Origin: Magnetospirillum sp.
GTDB taxonomy: Bacteria; Pseudomonadota; Alphaproteobacteria; Rhodospirillales; Magnetospirillaceae
Assembly: GCA_024707145.1 (NCBI GenBank)
Contig: JANQAI010000001.1
Coordinates: forward strand, 64,501 to 128,500
Length of the DNA: 64,000 nucleotides
Direction: 5' to 3'
Made by a program: the position numbers and the translations under genes. The stretch's first letter is position 1. The number at the start of each line of letters is the position of its first letter. Under the pieces are notes generated by a model. That model made no database searches. It had not been told where the DNA came from and saw only the letters and a program-made list of their open reading frames with translations. Shown here one piece after another: positions 10,448 to 20,094 of this stretch.

Positions 10448-12130
10448 TCAACGGGTAATCGCTATACGGACGACGTCGACCATGCTTCCACCTAAGGCCT
10501 CAACCGAACGGACTACCTGTCCGGCGGCTTCGGCGAGGTGGCGGGCGCGGGTGCTGTTGTCGTGGGCTTCATGCGAGACGACGGCGATGCGGCCGGCGAC
10601 TTCCTGGGCGGCGAGGATGGTTTCGTCCACGTTGCGACGGATTTCCGCCGTCGAGACACTCTGCTGCTCGACGGCGGCGGCGATGGCGGACGACACCGCC
10701 TCGACGTCGCGGATGGCCAGGGCGATATCCTGCACCGCCCCCACGGCGGTGCCGGTGGCGGCTTGGATGTCGCCAATCTGGCGGGTGATCTCGCGGGTGG
10801 CGTGTGCGGTCTGGTTGGCCAGATTCTTGACCTCGTCGGCGACCACGGTGAAACCCTTGCCGGCCTCGCCGGCGCGGGCCGCCTCGACGGTGGCGTTGAG
10901 GGCCAGCAGGTTGGTCTGCTTGGCGATGGTGGCGATCATGCGGGTCACCTCGCCGATGCGGTCGACGGAATGAGCCAACCGGGAAATGATCTCCTCGGCG
11001 CCGTTGGCGGCGGTAACCGCGCGGCCGGTGATGCTGGTGGCGGTGCTCACCTGATGGCTGATTTCGGCGATCGCACCGGAAAGACGTTCGGACACCGCCG
11101 ACACCGACTGGACATTGGTCAGCGCCTGCGCGGCGGCGGCCACCACCCCTTGCGCGTTGACGCCGACCAGTTCGGCCGAGGCCGCCATGTCGCGGGTGCT
11201 GTCGGCCATCCGCCCGGTTTCCTCGGCGACGAAGGCGACCGCCTGCGAGCTTTCCCGTTCGACGGTTTCCGCCATGGATTGCAAGGCCGCCTGCTTTTCG
11301 GTTTCGACTCGATGGCGCTCCTCGTCCTGGGCGGCGCGCAGTTGGGCAGCCTCCACGGCGTTCTGCTTGAACACGGCGATGGCGGCGGCCATGGTGCCGA
11401 TCTCGTCATGGTTGCCGACATGGGAGATGTCGATCATCACGTCGCCATCGGCCAGCCGCCGCATGGTCCGCGTGATGGCGCCGATTGGGCGGACGATGTT
11501 CACGACCAGCTCACGGCCGGCCGCCAGCAGGCCGAAGCCGAGTCCGACGGCCAGGGTGAGAAGCAGGAGCTTCAGCTCCGTCTCCAGTTCCCGGTCCAGG
11601 TGGTCGCGCAATTCCGTCACCTCGCGCTGGCTGTCGGCGGCCAGGCCTTCGATGACGGCATCCAGCGCCACGCGATTGTCGCGCATGCCTGCGCCGGCCC
11701 CGAAGGTGCGGGCCGCCTCGATGCTGTGCTGGCGGGCCAGCCGCACCACCTCGTCGCGATAGCCGATATAGGCCTCGACCATGCGTTCGGCGGCGGAGAA
11801 GCCGGCGCGGCGCTCCTCGGGCACCGAATCGCGCCATTGCACAAGCCGGGCGTGCAGTCGTTCCATGTTGGCCGACAGCGACGCGGCATGGCCTTCGGCC
11901 TCGGCCGTGGTCCGGGAGAGGTAGATGCCGCGGGCGTCCACCGTGCCCGCCAGGGTCAGGCCGTAGACCTGCTCCGCCAGCACCGCGCTCGCCGACGCCC
12001 GCTCCATGGCCTGGGCGACGCGGGCATAGGAGCGCAGGCTGTTGGCCGCCGTCGCCGCGAGGGCCAGCGATACCGCGGCCAGCGTCAACACGACGCAGAG
12101 CATTCTTCCTTGGATGTTGAGGCGTGGCAT
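10448..12130 (-). CDS. Methyl-accepting chemotaxis protein
   Basis: A 560-residue receptor. The start at 12130 (MPRLNIQG) places the first membrane helix ([19 protein letters not shown]) at the N-terminus. A helical periplasmic domain of about 150 residues follows, then a second helix ([18 protein letters not shown]), a HAMP domain and the cytoplasmic signalling hairpin ([20 protein letters not shown]). The ligand is unknown. It converges on the nos cluster; a role in nitrogen-oxide or redox taxis is only positional inference. An in-frame upstream extension without a leader was not adopted. Confidence 0.92.
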   Translation of the reverse strand: MPRLNIQGRMLCVVLTLAAVSLALAATAANSLRSYARVAQAMERASASAVLAEQVYGLTLAGTVDARGIYLSRTTAEAEGHAASLSANMERLHARLVQWRDSVPEERRAGFSAAERMVEAYIGYRDEVVRLARQHSIEAARTFGAGAGMRDNRVALDAVIEGLAADSQREVTELRDHLDRELETELKLLLLTLAVGLGFGLLAAGRELVVNIVRPIGAITRTMRRLADGDVMIDISHVGNHDEIGTMAAAIAVFKQNAVEAAQLRAAQDEERHRVETEKQAALQSMAETVERESSQAVAFVAEETGRMADSTRDMAASAELVGVNAQGVVAAAAQALTNVQSVSAVSERLSGAIAEISHQVSTATSITGRAVTAANGAEEIISRLAHSVDRIGEVTRMIATIAKQTNLLALNATVEAARAGEAGKGFTVVADEVKNLANQTAHATREITRQIGDIQAATGTAVGAVQDIALAIRDVEAVSSAIAAAVEQQSVSTAEIRRNVDETILAAQEVAGRIAVVSHEAHDNSTRARHLAEAAGQVVRSVEALGGSMVDVVRIAITR

Positions 12131-12192
12131 GGGGCGGTCTCGGATGGGAAGGACGCGGCTGGGGCGGCGCAATCCTGCGCCGCCCGGCCCCG

Positions 12193-13203
12193 TTACTTGG
12201 CCTTTTCGTCCAGACGCTTGCCGAACGACACCGCGTAGGCGGCGGAGCGGTAGGCCAGGATGGCGTCGGGCGACGGCTCGACCCCCGCACTCAGTACGTT
12301 GGGATCGAAGTTGATGTCCTCGCACTGGCCCACGGCGTCGTTGCCGGCGCGGGTCAGAGTCAGGGTGCCCACCTTGACTTCCTTACGTTGGGCCGGCCAG
12401 GCCACGGCGGGATTGTCGATGGGATCGCCGGGCTCGCCCAGGCTGACCACCATGTCCCACTGGACCGGGCTCTTGCGGGTCCGCTCGGTGATGCGCTGGA
12501 CCAGGAAATCCTTGGGCAGGCTGTTCAGTTCCTCGTCGCTGAGGAAGTGGACGCCGTCGCGGGGTTCGAACCGCCACTTGACCCAGCGCTCGTGCTTGGC
12601 GCCGTCGATGAACTTGAAGGCGTTGAGGCTGTGATAGGCGGTCTCGGCGAAGGACGGCGGCGGGTTGTGGCTGGCCAGCCAGTCACCCTGTCCCTTGCTG
12701 TCGGGGAACTTGGCCTTGTAGGCCGCCAATTTCTCGGGATCGCGCTTGCCGGTGGCGGGATCGGGAATGTCGGCCAATTGACGCTGGTAAAAGCTTTCCA
12801 CCGTGGCGGCACCGAACACCGGCGTGTTCAGCATCGCCATCTGGTGCAGTTCGCCGTTGGGCAACTGGAACTGCAAGGCCAGGGCGCGCGGGTTGCGGGT
12901 GGTGTCGGGCACCGCCGGATTGGGGCCGGCCAGCGAGAAGCGGGCGATCACCGGGACCGCCTGGCCGGAAAACAGTTGCGACGAACTCAGCGACTTGGCT
13001 GCCTCGGTGGCCTGGAAGCTGCCGACCGCGCAGGTCCCCTTGGCATGGTTGCGGCGCAGGCCGGCATGGACACCGGAAATCTTTTCCAGCGCGCCGACCA
13101 CGTCCTCGGGCGCCGGCTCGTCGCCGGCCAGGGCGGAACCCAGCGGCAGGGCCAGGCCCAGTGCGGTCAGAGCGGCCAAATGGCGGAATGCGGGAAAGCG
13201 CAT
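12193..13203 (-). CDS. Periplasmic catalase-related peroxidase (SrpA-like)
   Basis: A 336-residue protein with a Sec signal ([19 protein letters not shown]). It matches the small catalase-related family: [18 protein letters not shown] near the N-terminus is the distal haem-side motif, and [15 protein letters not shown] at the C-terminus contains the expected proximal tyrosine. These proteins are shorter than true catalases, are secreted, and usually act as haem peroxidases. It sits beside msrA, dipZ-like and msrB, which fits a role in removing oxidants in the cell envelope. Confidence 0.88.
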   Translation of the reverse strand: MRFPAFRHLAALTALGLALPLGSALAGDEPAPEDVVGALEKISGVHAGLRRNHAKGTCAVGSFQATEAAKSLSSSQLFSGQAVPVIARFSLAGPNPAVPDTTRNPRALALQFQLPNGELHQMAMLNTPVFGAATVESFYQRQLADIPDPATGKRDPEKLAAYKAKFPDSKGQGDWLASHNPPPSFAETAYHSLNAFKFIDGAKHERWVKWRFEPRDGVHFLSDEELNSLPKDFLVQRITERTRKSPVQWDMVVSLGEPGDPIDNPAVAWPAQRKEVKVGTLTLTRAGNDAVGQCEDINFDPNVLSAGVEPSPDAILAYRSAAYAVSFGKRLDEKAK

Positions 13204-13287
13204 GATCCCCTCTCTCTCTAGGTGATTATGGATATTGGTTCAGGTGACATACGCCGCAGGGCGGCGGCTTATTCCCGGGGGAACGGA

Positions 13288-13981
13288 TTATTTTCGGGCC
13301 GGCGACACCAGGACCGCCTGCTCGCGGTAGCGGGCGGGAAACAACCGCTTGAGGTCGGCGATCTTGGGCAGGTCGTAGGTGGTGATGTAGGGCAGGGCGG
13401 GATTGTGCGTCAGGAAGTCCTGGTGATAATCCTCGGCCGGGAAGAAGCGGGTGCCGGTTTCGACGCGGGTGGCGATGGGCTGGGCGAAGGCGTGGACGCC
13501 GTCGAGCTGGGCAATGTAGTCGCGGGCCACCCGCTCCTGTTCCGGCGAACGCGGGAAGATGGCGGAACGGTATTGGGGACCGACATCCGGCTCCTGGCGG
13601 TCGAGCCTGGGTGGGGTCGTGGGCGACGGAGAAGAAGATCTGCAGCAGCGTGCCGTAGGACACCTGGGTCGGGTCGAAGGTGATCTCGACCGATTCGGCA
13701 TGTCGCGTGCGGCCACTGGAAACCGTCTCGTACTGCGCCGTCTCGGCGGTGCCGCCGGCATAGCCCGACACCACCTGGTTGACGCCCTGGACGTGTTGGA
13801 ACACCCCCTGCACGCCCCAGAAGCAGCCTCCGGCCAGCACGGCGGTTTCGCTGTGGCTGGAACCGGCCGCTTGGTCGCGGGCGGGAGGCGCCACCAGGAC
13901 GGTGGTCTCGGCCCGGGCGGGGGCCTGCCACAGCAGCAGGCCGGCAAGGGCAACGAACAAGGGCTTGGCGGTCATGGACAT
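13288..13981 (-). CDS. msrA: Exported peptide-methionine (S)-S-oxide reductase MsrA (one frameshift)
   Basis: Repairs the S-epimer of oxidised methionine. A Sec signal ([17 protein letters not shown]) marks a periplasmic form. The catalytic motif [15 protein letters not shown] is present, followed by SGYAGG and the usual MsrA core. Near 13607 one extra base shifts the frame between AHDPTQ and [17 protein letters not shown], and the second frame runs to the stop at 13288. Removing one G restores a protein of about 230 residues. Probably a sequencing error. It is the last gene of the msrB, dipZ-like, msrA run. Confidence 0.88.
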
Positions 13982-14014
13982 GATCCTTTCAAGACAGGGG
14001 CGGTACCGTTGCCG

Positions 14015-15718
14015 TCAGCCGAAGGTGAAGGCGTAGGCGGCGGCGCCGGGGTCGAGGAATTCGATGGCGAAGGTATGGTCGGACACCACGCCCGGCTGGC
14101 GGACCAGCTGGTAAAGCCGTTGCTCGGTTACCGTGCCGCTGCCGTCGGCGGCGACGTCGGTGCCGTGGGCGTCGCCGGGGGCGGCGCCGTCGATGGTGAC
14201 CTTGAAGCGCACCGGCTTGCCGTCGGCTCCGGGCCCCAGCACCAGATGCAGGTCGCGGGCGTGGAAGCGGTAGATGATGCGTCCGCCGGCAGTGGTGGAT
14301 TGTGAGCGTTCCCCCTCGATGCGCCACGTGCCGGTCAGTCCCCACTCGTCCAGTGCCAGGGTGCTGGGCAGTGCATAGTCGGTGACGGTGTCGGGCCGTG
14401 CCGGGGCCGAGGCGAAACGCTCGCCCCGCTGGTATCCCAGATAGGTTTCGGGCGAGCGGATGTCCTCGCCGGCGGCGGCCTGCTGCACGCCCTGGCCGCT
14501 GACGGCGGCGGCATCGGTGGCGATTCCGGCGGCGCCGGCCTCGCGCAGCAGGTCCTGGATCACTCGTTCGGACTGGGCGTACTCACCCTCGCCGAAATGG
14601 CGATGGCGGACGCGGCCCTGGGCGTCGATGAAATAGTGCGCCGGCCAGTACTGGTTGCCGAACGCGGTCCAGATGGCGAAATCGTTGTCGAGCGCCACCG
14701 GATAGGTGATGCCGAACTGGCGGATGGCGCGGGCGACGTTGTCCGGGTCGCGTTCGAAGGCGAATTCGGGGGCGTGCACACCGACCACCACCAGCCCCTG
14801 GTCGCGGTACTTCTCGGCCCAGGCCTTCACATAGGGCAGGGTACGCAGGCAGTTGATGCAGGAATAGGTCCAGAAATCCACCAGTACCACCTTGCCCTTC
14901 AGGTCGGCGGCGGTCAGTGGCGGGGAATTCAGCCATTGCACCGCGCCGTCGAGGGAGGGGGCCGGGCCTTCCACCGGCAGGTTCGCCGCCGTGTCGCGCC
15001 GGGCAAGGCGATTCACCAGGCGCTGCTCCAGTTCAGCGGTGGAGGCGGTGGACAGATTGGCCAGCAGGCCGGTGTCGAGGCCCAGGGTGATGGCGGCGAC
15101 CCCGGCCAGCATGGCCGCACCCAAGGCCCGGCGAATCCACTCGCCGACACCCAGCGACCGTTTCATGGCGGCGAACACCCGCCCGCCCACCAGCAGCGCC
15201 AGGGCCAAGGATGTCGCCGCCCCTGCGCCATAGGCCAGCAGCAGCAGCGCGGTGCCGGCCGAGGCGCCGTGCAGCGCCGCCCCGGTCAGGACCAGCCCCA
15301 GGATCGGCCCGGCACACGGCGCCCACAGCAAGCCGGTGGCGATGCCCAGCAGGAAGGCGGCGCCGGGATGTCCCCGGCCACGGGACTGCGCCGTTTCCGA
15401 CAGTCGCGCTCCGGCGGCGACCAGCGGCTGGGTCAGCCGTTCGGCCAAGCCGGGCAGCAGCAGGGCCAACGCGAACACGGCCATCAGCGCCAACGCCGCC
15501 CAGCGGCCGGCCTGATTGGCCGCCACCACCCAGCCGCCGCCGATGGCAGCGGCCGTGGCGACGGCGGCGAAGGTCGTCGCCATGCCCGCCAGGAGCGGCA
15601 GGCCGGAGCGGACGAAGGGCTGATCGGCGCGGGCGAAGACAAACGGCAACACCGGCAGGATGCAGGGGCTGAGGATGGTCAGGGCGCCACCCAGATAGGA
15701 CAGCAGGAACAGCAACAT
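14015..15718 (-). CDS. DipZ-type thiol-reductant transporter with thioredoxin domain
   Basis: A 567-residue protein from the ATG at 15718. Residues 1-240 are a CcdA/DsbD-like membrane domain with paired cysteines (LSPCILPVLPFV and LLWAPCAGPILGL) in about six helices. A thioredoxin-like domain follows, with redox motif SCINCLRTLPYVKAWAE, then a C-terminal domain typical of DipZ proteins. It would carry electrons across the inner membrane to periplasmic thiol enzymes. Lying between msrB and msrA, the likely clients are those two reductases. Positional inference only for the partner. Confidence 0.88.
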   Translation of the reverse strand: MLLFLLSYLGGALTILSPCILPVLPFVFARADQPFVRSGLPLLAGMATTFAAVATAAAIGGGWVVAANQAGRWAALALMAVFALALLLPGLAERLTQPLVAAGARLSETAQSRGRGHPGAAFLLGIATGLLWAPCAGPILGLVLTGAALHGASAGTALLLLAYGAGAATSLALALLVGGRVFAAMKRSLGVGEWIRRALGAAMLAGVAAITLGLDTGLLANLSTASTAELEQRLVNRLARRDTAANLPVEGPAPSLDGAVQWLNSPPLTAADLKGKVVLVDFWTYSCINCLRTLPYVKAWAEKYRDQGLVVVGVHAPEFAFERDPDNVARAIRQFGITYPVALDNDFAIWTAFGNQYWPAHYFIDAQGRVRHRHFGEGEYAQSERVIQDLLREAGAAGIATDAAAVSGQGVQQAAAGEDIRSPETYLGYQRGERFASAPARPDTVTDYALPSTLALDEWGLTGTWRIEGERSQSTTAGGRIIYRFHARDLHLVLGPGADGKPVRFKVTIDGAAPGDAHGTDVAADGSGTVTEQRLYQLVRQPGVVSDHTFAIEFLDPGAAAYAFTFG

Positions 15719-15737
15719 GGGGCGGTCTCCTGGCGCG

Positions 15738-16229
15738 TCAGGCCTGGCCGGGGGCGAAGAGCAGCGCAAGGCCGTTCATGCAGTAGCGCAGGCCGGTGGG
15801 CTGGGGGCCATCGTCGAAGACGTGGCCGAGATGGCTGCCGCAACGGGCGCAATGCACCTCGGTGCGCACCATGCCGAAGGAGGTGTCGGTGCGCTCGCCG
15901 ACCGCGCCGGGGAGTGGTTCCCAGAAGCTGGGCCAGCCGGTGCGGCTGTCGAACTTGGCGGCGGACGAGAACAGCTTGTGGCCGCAGCCGGCGCAGGCGA
16001 AGGTGCCGGTACGGTGTTCGGCGTTCAGCGGGCTGGAATAGGGAGGTTCGGTGCCTTCCTCGCGCAGGATGTGGTACTGCGTCGGGGCCAGCCGTTGCCG
16101 CCATACGGAGTCGCTGAGGGTGACGGGGAAGGTTTCGGTGGCCGTGGCAGGCCGGACAAGGCGTGTCGTCAGGCCGCCGCCCAGGGCGAGGGCGCTGCCG
16201 GCAATCAGGAAGGAACGTCGCGACGTCAT
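15738..16229 (-). CDS. msrB: Peptide-methionine (R)-S-oxide reductase MsrB, Tat-exported
   Basis: Repairs the R-epimer of oxidised methionine. A 163-residue protein with a twin-arginine leader (TSRRSFLIAGSALALGGG), so it acts outside the cytoplasm like the adjacent MsrA. Zinc pairs are CAGCGHKLF and CARCGSHLGHVF; the catalytic cysteine lies in GLRYCMNGLAL, where most family members read RYCIN. First gene of the msrB, dipZ-like, msrA operon. Its upstream region holds the 38-base element described at 16281-16318. Confidence 0.92.
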   Translation of the reverse strand: MTSRRSFLIAGSALALGGGLTTRLVRPATATETFPVTLSDSVWRQRLAPTQYHILREEGTEPPYSSPLNAEHRTGTFACAGCGHKLFSSAAKFDSRTGWPSFWEPLPGAVGERTDTSFGMVRTEVHCARCGSHLGHVFDDGPQPTGLRYCMNGLALLFAPGQA

Positions 16230-16280
16230 CGTGTCCTCGCGGAACGGGAAGGGGGATGACGTCAGGCTAGGGGCGTTCCG

Positions 16281-16318
16281 GTGGCGAAGTCCTCACGGAG
16301 AGTTAAACAAATCGTGAT
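16281..16318 (-). promoter_or_regulatory. Shared 38-base upstream element, msrB copy
   Basis: Read on the minus strand towards msrB, this element begins ATCACGATTTGTTTAACTCT. It matches the element at 18561-18598 at 32 of 38 positions and has the same orientation relative to its downstream gene. It lies between the msrB start and the stop of the histidine kinase. Two such copies facing two related genes suggest a common operator or promoter, probably for the response regulator encoded next door. Confidence 0.65.
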
Positions 16319-16320
16319 GC

Positions 16321-17783
16321 TCAAACGGGGAGATCGAAGCGGAACACGGCACCGCGGCCGGGTTCGTCGGCTGCCGTCACCGTTTCGCCGTGCAGGGCGA
16401 GGATCCGCTGCACCACCACCAGCCCCAGGCCGCCGCTGTGGCGAAGGTCGCGCCCGAAGGCCGAGGCGCGGGTGAACAGGCCGGCGCGCAAGGCGGCGGG
16501 AATGCCAGGGCCGTCGTCGGCCACTTCCACCTCGACGGCCTGTCCCTTGGGGCGCAGGGTGACGGTGATATGGGTGCCGTCGGGGGTGTGGCGGGCGGCA
16601 TTGTCGATCAGGTTGGTCAGCACCCGTTCGATCATGCCCAGGTCGGCGCGTACCGGCGGCAACGACGGCGGGATGTCGATGTCCAGGGTCTGGCGGCGGG
16701 CCGCCAGGACCAACTCGAACTTCTGTGCCACGTCCTGGACCAAGTCGGGCAGCGAAAACGTCTCCATCTCCGGCTGCACCAGCCCGGACTCCAGCCGCGC
16801 CAGTTCGAACAGTTCCTGGGCGAGGCGGCCGACCTTGCCGCTTTGCTCCAACGCGATGTCGAGATAGCGCCGCCGTTCCTCGGCCCCTAGGGCGTCCCCC
16901 TTCAGCTTCAGGGTTTCCAGATAGCCGTGCAACGAGGTCAGCGGCGTGCGCAGGTCATGTGAGATGTTGGCGATCAGTTCGCGGCGCTGCTGGTCCTGGC
17001 GGGACAGGTCGCGCCATTGTTCGCCGATGCGCCGGCCCATCTGGGCGAAGGCGGCGCGCAGCACGTCGATCTCGTCGCCGCTTCGGGAGAGGGAGGTTCC
17101 GGGGGCCAGGGTGGCGGCCATTTCGCCGTTGGCGTCGAAGTCGCGCACCGCCTTGGCCAGGGTGCGCAACGGCCGGGTGATCAGGCGAAACGACAGCAGG
17201 CCCATACCCAATCCCAGCAGGACGACCAGGGCGGAAATCCACAGCGTGGTGCGCAGCACCGCATCGTTGGCCAACCGCGTGGCCAGGGCGTGGCGGGCTT
17301 CTCCCTCCAGGATGACGTAGACGTAGCCGGCTTGGCGGTCGTCCATCAGCACCGGCGCGGCCCTGAACACCTTCCTTGAGGCCGAAGTGCGGGGATCGTC
17401 GCCCAATATCGGCAGCGCGGCGCCGGCCAGCAATCGGCGGACGGGTTCCAGGTCCACCCGGTCGCGCTTCAGATGGCCGGGGGCGCGGCGTTGCCGACGA
17501 TGCGGCCGTCGTTGTCGAGCAGGTACACCTCTACCGAGGGGTTGACCGCCATCAGGTTGTCGAACAGGGCGCAGATCGAATCGGGGCGCCAGCCGTCACG
17601 GTCCATCAACTGCGCGGTGCCGGCGATGTGGCCGGCCAATCCGATGGACAACTGCTGGGCCAGCGCCTGTTCATGGCGCATGCTGGAATGGATCTGCAGG
17701 GCCACGGAAGCGGCGCTGCACGCCAAAAGCAGGGCGGCGAAAGCCAGCGACAGACGCTGGGCCAGGGGCAGGCGCTTCATCAC
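16321..17783 (-). CDS. Two-component sensor histidine kinase (one frameshift)
   Basis: N-terminal membrane helix (LSLAFAALLLACSAASVAL), a periplasmic sensor of about 120 residues, a second helix (LWISALVVLLGLGMGLLSF), HAMP, HisKA with phospho-acceptor histidine in ELIANISHDLRTPLTSL, and a HATPase domain with DNAARHTPDGTHI and DDGPGIP. The frame breaks near 17468, where restoring one G joins GNAAPP to GHLKRDRVDLEPV, giving about 487 residues. Its start overlaps the response-regulator stop (ATGA). Placement beside msr and MXKDX genes suggests it senses an envelope oxidant; the signal itself is not visible. Confidence 0.88.
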
Positions 17784-18502
17784 GGCTCCCCGCCGCCGGG
17801 GTTGGCGGCGAATTTATAGCCGCGCCCCCAGACGGTCAGGATACGTTTGGGAGCCGCCGGATTGGCTTCGATCTTGGCGCGCAGGCGGTTGATGTGGGTG
17901 TTGACGGTGTGTTCGTAGCCGTCATGGCTATAGCCCCAGACCTCGTTGAGCAGTTGCAGGCGTGAAAACGCTCGCTCGGGGTGGCGGGCGAAGAAATACA
18001 GCAGGTCGAATTCCCGTGGCGTCAGGTCGAGAAGATGGCCCCCCAGCCGCGCCTCGCGCGCCAGCGGGTCCAGCGTCAGGCCGTGGCATTCCAGTTGCCC
18101 GGCCTCGATGCGGGCGTTGCGGGCCAGGGCGTCGCTCCGGCGCAGCAGGGCCTTGGCGCGTGCCGCCAGTTCCAGCATGGAGAACGGTTTCGCCAGGTAG
18201 TCATCGGCGCCCAATTCCAGGCCGAGGATGCGGTGCACTTCGCTGGAGCGCGCGCTGATGATGATGATCGGCACGTAATGGGCCATGGTGCGGGCGCGTT
18301 TGCAGATTTCCAGCCCATCGATTCCGGGCAGCATCAGGTCGAGTACCAGCAGGTCCCATTGCCCCATTTGCAGCAGGCGCATGCCGGCATCGCCATCGGC
18401 GGCGTGCTCGACGGCGAAGCCCTCTTCGGCCAGATGCAGGCGCAGCAGTTCGGCGATATGGGCGTCGTCCTCGACGACCAGGACACGTTTGGTCCGTTCC
18501 AT
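17780..18502 (-). CDS. OmpR-family response regulator
   Basis: 240 residues from ATG at 18502. A receiver domain with acidic pair EDD, phospho-acceptor aspartate in LLVLDLMLPGIDG and conserved lysine in YLAKPFSMLEL is followed by an OmpR/PhoB winged helix (DLTPREFDLLYFFARHPERAF, HTVNTHINRLRAKIE). It overlaps the kinase by four bases. Upstream, facing the other way, is the MXKDX gene, and the gap carries the 38-base element, so this protein is the natural candidate to bind it and to regulate itself. Confidence 0.93.
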   Translation of the reverse strand: MERTKRVLVVEDDAHIAELLRLHLAEEGFAVEHAADGDAGMRLLQMGQWDLLVLDLMLPGIDGLEICKRARTMAHYVPIIIISARSSEVHRILGLELGADDYLAKPFSMLELAARAKALLRRSDALARNARIEAGQLECHGLTLDPLAREARLGGHLLDLTPREFDLLYFFARHPERAFSRLQLLNEVWGYSHDGYEHTVNTHINRLRAKIEANPAAPKRILTVWGRGYKFAANPGGGEP

Positions 18503-18560
18503 CGGGGCTCCTCGGCGGGATGGCGTGCTCCATTGTCCTCCATTCCCGAGCGTTTCAGGA

Positions 18561-18598
18561 ATCACGAATTGTTTAACTCTCTGCGAGGATTTGGCGAC
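18561..18598 (+). promoter_or_regulatory. Shared 38-base upstream element, MXKDX copy
   Basis: Reads ATCACGAATTGTTTAACTCT at its start and points to the MXKDX gene at 18673. It matches the msrB copy at 16281-16318 (minus strand) at 32 of 38 positions. It also lies upstream of the divergent response-regulator gene, so it may act on both. Whether it is a regulator-binding site or an alternative-sigma promoter cannot be settled from two copies. Confidence 0.65.
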
Positions 18599-18672
18599 CG
18601 GCGGCGACCGAGATTGGGCGGCGTGGCAAGGGCATGCGCACCTTGCCGGCCTGACCATTCGAGGAAAAAGCC

Positions 18673-18960
18673 ATGAACGCCGTCGTCTCCACCATCTTGT
18701 CCGTGTCCCTCTGCCTGGGGGTGGCCGTGGCCGGTGCCTATGCCATCGAAACCATCGGCAAGGGGACTGTGTCCCGTGACGCCACGGGCAAGGCTGCCAT
18801 GCCCACCGGCACCATGAGCCGGACCGCCCCGCCGGTCGGCACCATGGCGAAGGATGCGATGGTCCCCCGCGCCATGACCGGGGACGCCATGACTCGGAAT
18901 GTTCCGCCGAGCGGCGCCATGGTCAAGGACGCCATGAAAAAGGACGCCCAGGCCCGCTAG
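18673..18960 (+). CDS. Exported Met-rich MXKDX-repeat peptide
   Basis: 95 residues. A Sec signal (about 1-24, SVSLCLGVAVAGAYA) is followed by a low-complexity mature part of about 70 residues with eight methionines in loosely repeated units such as TMAKDAMVP, AMTGDAM and AMVKDAMKKDA. This is the pentapeptide MXKDX-repeat family, of unproven function. Such peptides could act as sacrificial methionine sinks for oxidants, recycled by periplasmic Msr enzymes, as described for MrpX in Azospira. Shared upstream element and location with msrA/msrB support that reading, which remains inference. Confidence 0.85.
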   Translation: MNAVVSTILSVSLCLGVAVAGAYAIETIGKGTVSRDATGKAAMPTGTMSRTAPPVGTMAKDAMVPRAMTGDAMTRNVPPSGAMVKDAMKKDAQAR

Positions 18961-18975
18961 GCCGGGAGAGACCGC

Positions 18976-19110
18976 ATGGCCTCGGAACGATCGCAGTTGT
19001 TGGCGGAGATTCCCCATCTGCGCCGCTACGCCCGCGCCTTGCTGCAAGATCCCTGGACCGAGGACGATCTGGTGCAAAGCAGCCTGGAGCGGGCCTTGAA
19101 GGCGATCCCT
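18976..19110 (+). pseudogene. ECF sigma factor, N-terminal remnant
   Basis: The first 42 or so codons (IPHLRRYARALLQDPWTEDD, then VQSSLERALK) match region 2 of ECF sigma factors. After about 19105 the similarity stops and the frame continues as nonsense into the convergent xdhC locus. The rest of region 2 and all of region 4 are absent, so it cannot be functional. It starts 16 bases after the MXKDX stop, suggesting the original order MXKDX-sigma. The break probably marks a deletion or rearrangement joint. Confidence 0.7.
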
Positions 19111-19170
19111 TGGGTGGTGCAGGATCAGACCATCCCGCAACGCGCAGGGGGGCGGGGCAGTTCGGCCCGT

Positions 19171-20094
19171 TTATGCGCCGCTTCGCCACGCACCGATCAC
19201 TTGGGCCAGAATGGCGACGGCGATTTCCGCCGGGGAGCGGGCTCCAATGGGCAGGCCCACCGGGCCGTGGATGCGCTCCAGGTCGGTGGGGCCGAAGCCT
19301 TCGCCCTGCAGCCGCGCCAGCCTTTTTCGCATGGGTCGCCTTGCTTCCCAGCGCCCCGACGTAGAAGGCGGACGAATCAAGCGCGGCGGCCATGGTCGGA
19401 TGATCGATCCTGGGCGTATGGGTCAGGCAGACGATCGCCGTCCGGGTGTCGATGGGATGATCGCGGAAGAAGTCTTCCGGCCACCCCACATAGGGATGCC
19501 GGTCGAAGGTGCCGCGCCGGGCGAATTCCCGCCGGGGGTCGAAGACCATCGTCGAGAAACCGCTCATCTCGGCCATCCGCGCCAGGGTTTCCGCAATGTG
19601 CACGGCACCGGCGATCACCAGCCGGGGCGCCGGCCGGTAGACACGGAGGAAGCGTCCCGAAGTCTCCCCGGCCGGCCCGCCGTCGGCATGGAAAGTGACG
19701 GCGCCATCGGCGAGGCCGAAGGCCAGGGTTCCGCCTCGTCCCGCTTCCAGGGTCGATGAGATCTGTACCAGCGGTGCCGCGTCGGCCAGCCGATGCACCA
19801 GGACGGCGATCTTGCCGCCGCAGGCACCAGGCCGTTCCTCCAGGCGCTGACGCCGAACTCCAGGATCGATGGCCTGTCCGCATCGATGGCGGCCAGGGCC
19901 CCGGAAACCACGGCATTCTCGACGCAGCCGCCCGACACCGAGCCGGCAAAGACGCCATCGGCCCGCACCGCCATATGGCTGCCCACCTGACGGGGCGATG
20001 AGCCCCAGGTGGAGATCACGGTGGCCAGGGCCACCTGTTCACCCGCCCTGTGCCAGTCCACGGCTTGCGCCAGGATGTCCCGGTCATTGTCCAT
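19171..20094 (-). pseudogene. xdhC: XdhC-family molybdoenzyme maturation protein, frameshifted
   Basis: XdhC proteins insert sulfurated molybdenum cofactor into xanthine-oxidase type enzymes. The N-terminal part holds WGSSPRQVGSHMAVR and VFAGSVSGGCVENAVV; the Rossmann part holds RLVIAGAVHIAETLARMA and FYVGALGS; the end holds IHGPVGLPIGARSPAEIAVA. The three parts lie in different frames, with shifts near 19828 and 19345. Together they make a near full-length protein of about 307 residues. The start overlaps the mocA stop by one base. The paoABC product encoded divergently is the expected client. Confidence 0.82.

Noticed and set aside
10538-12238. Long plus-strand frame opposite the chemoreceptor
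   Set aside because: Shadow of a clear MCP gene; composition is H, G and D rich with no recognisable domain.
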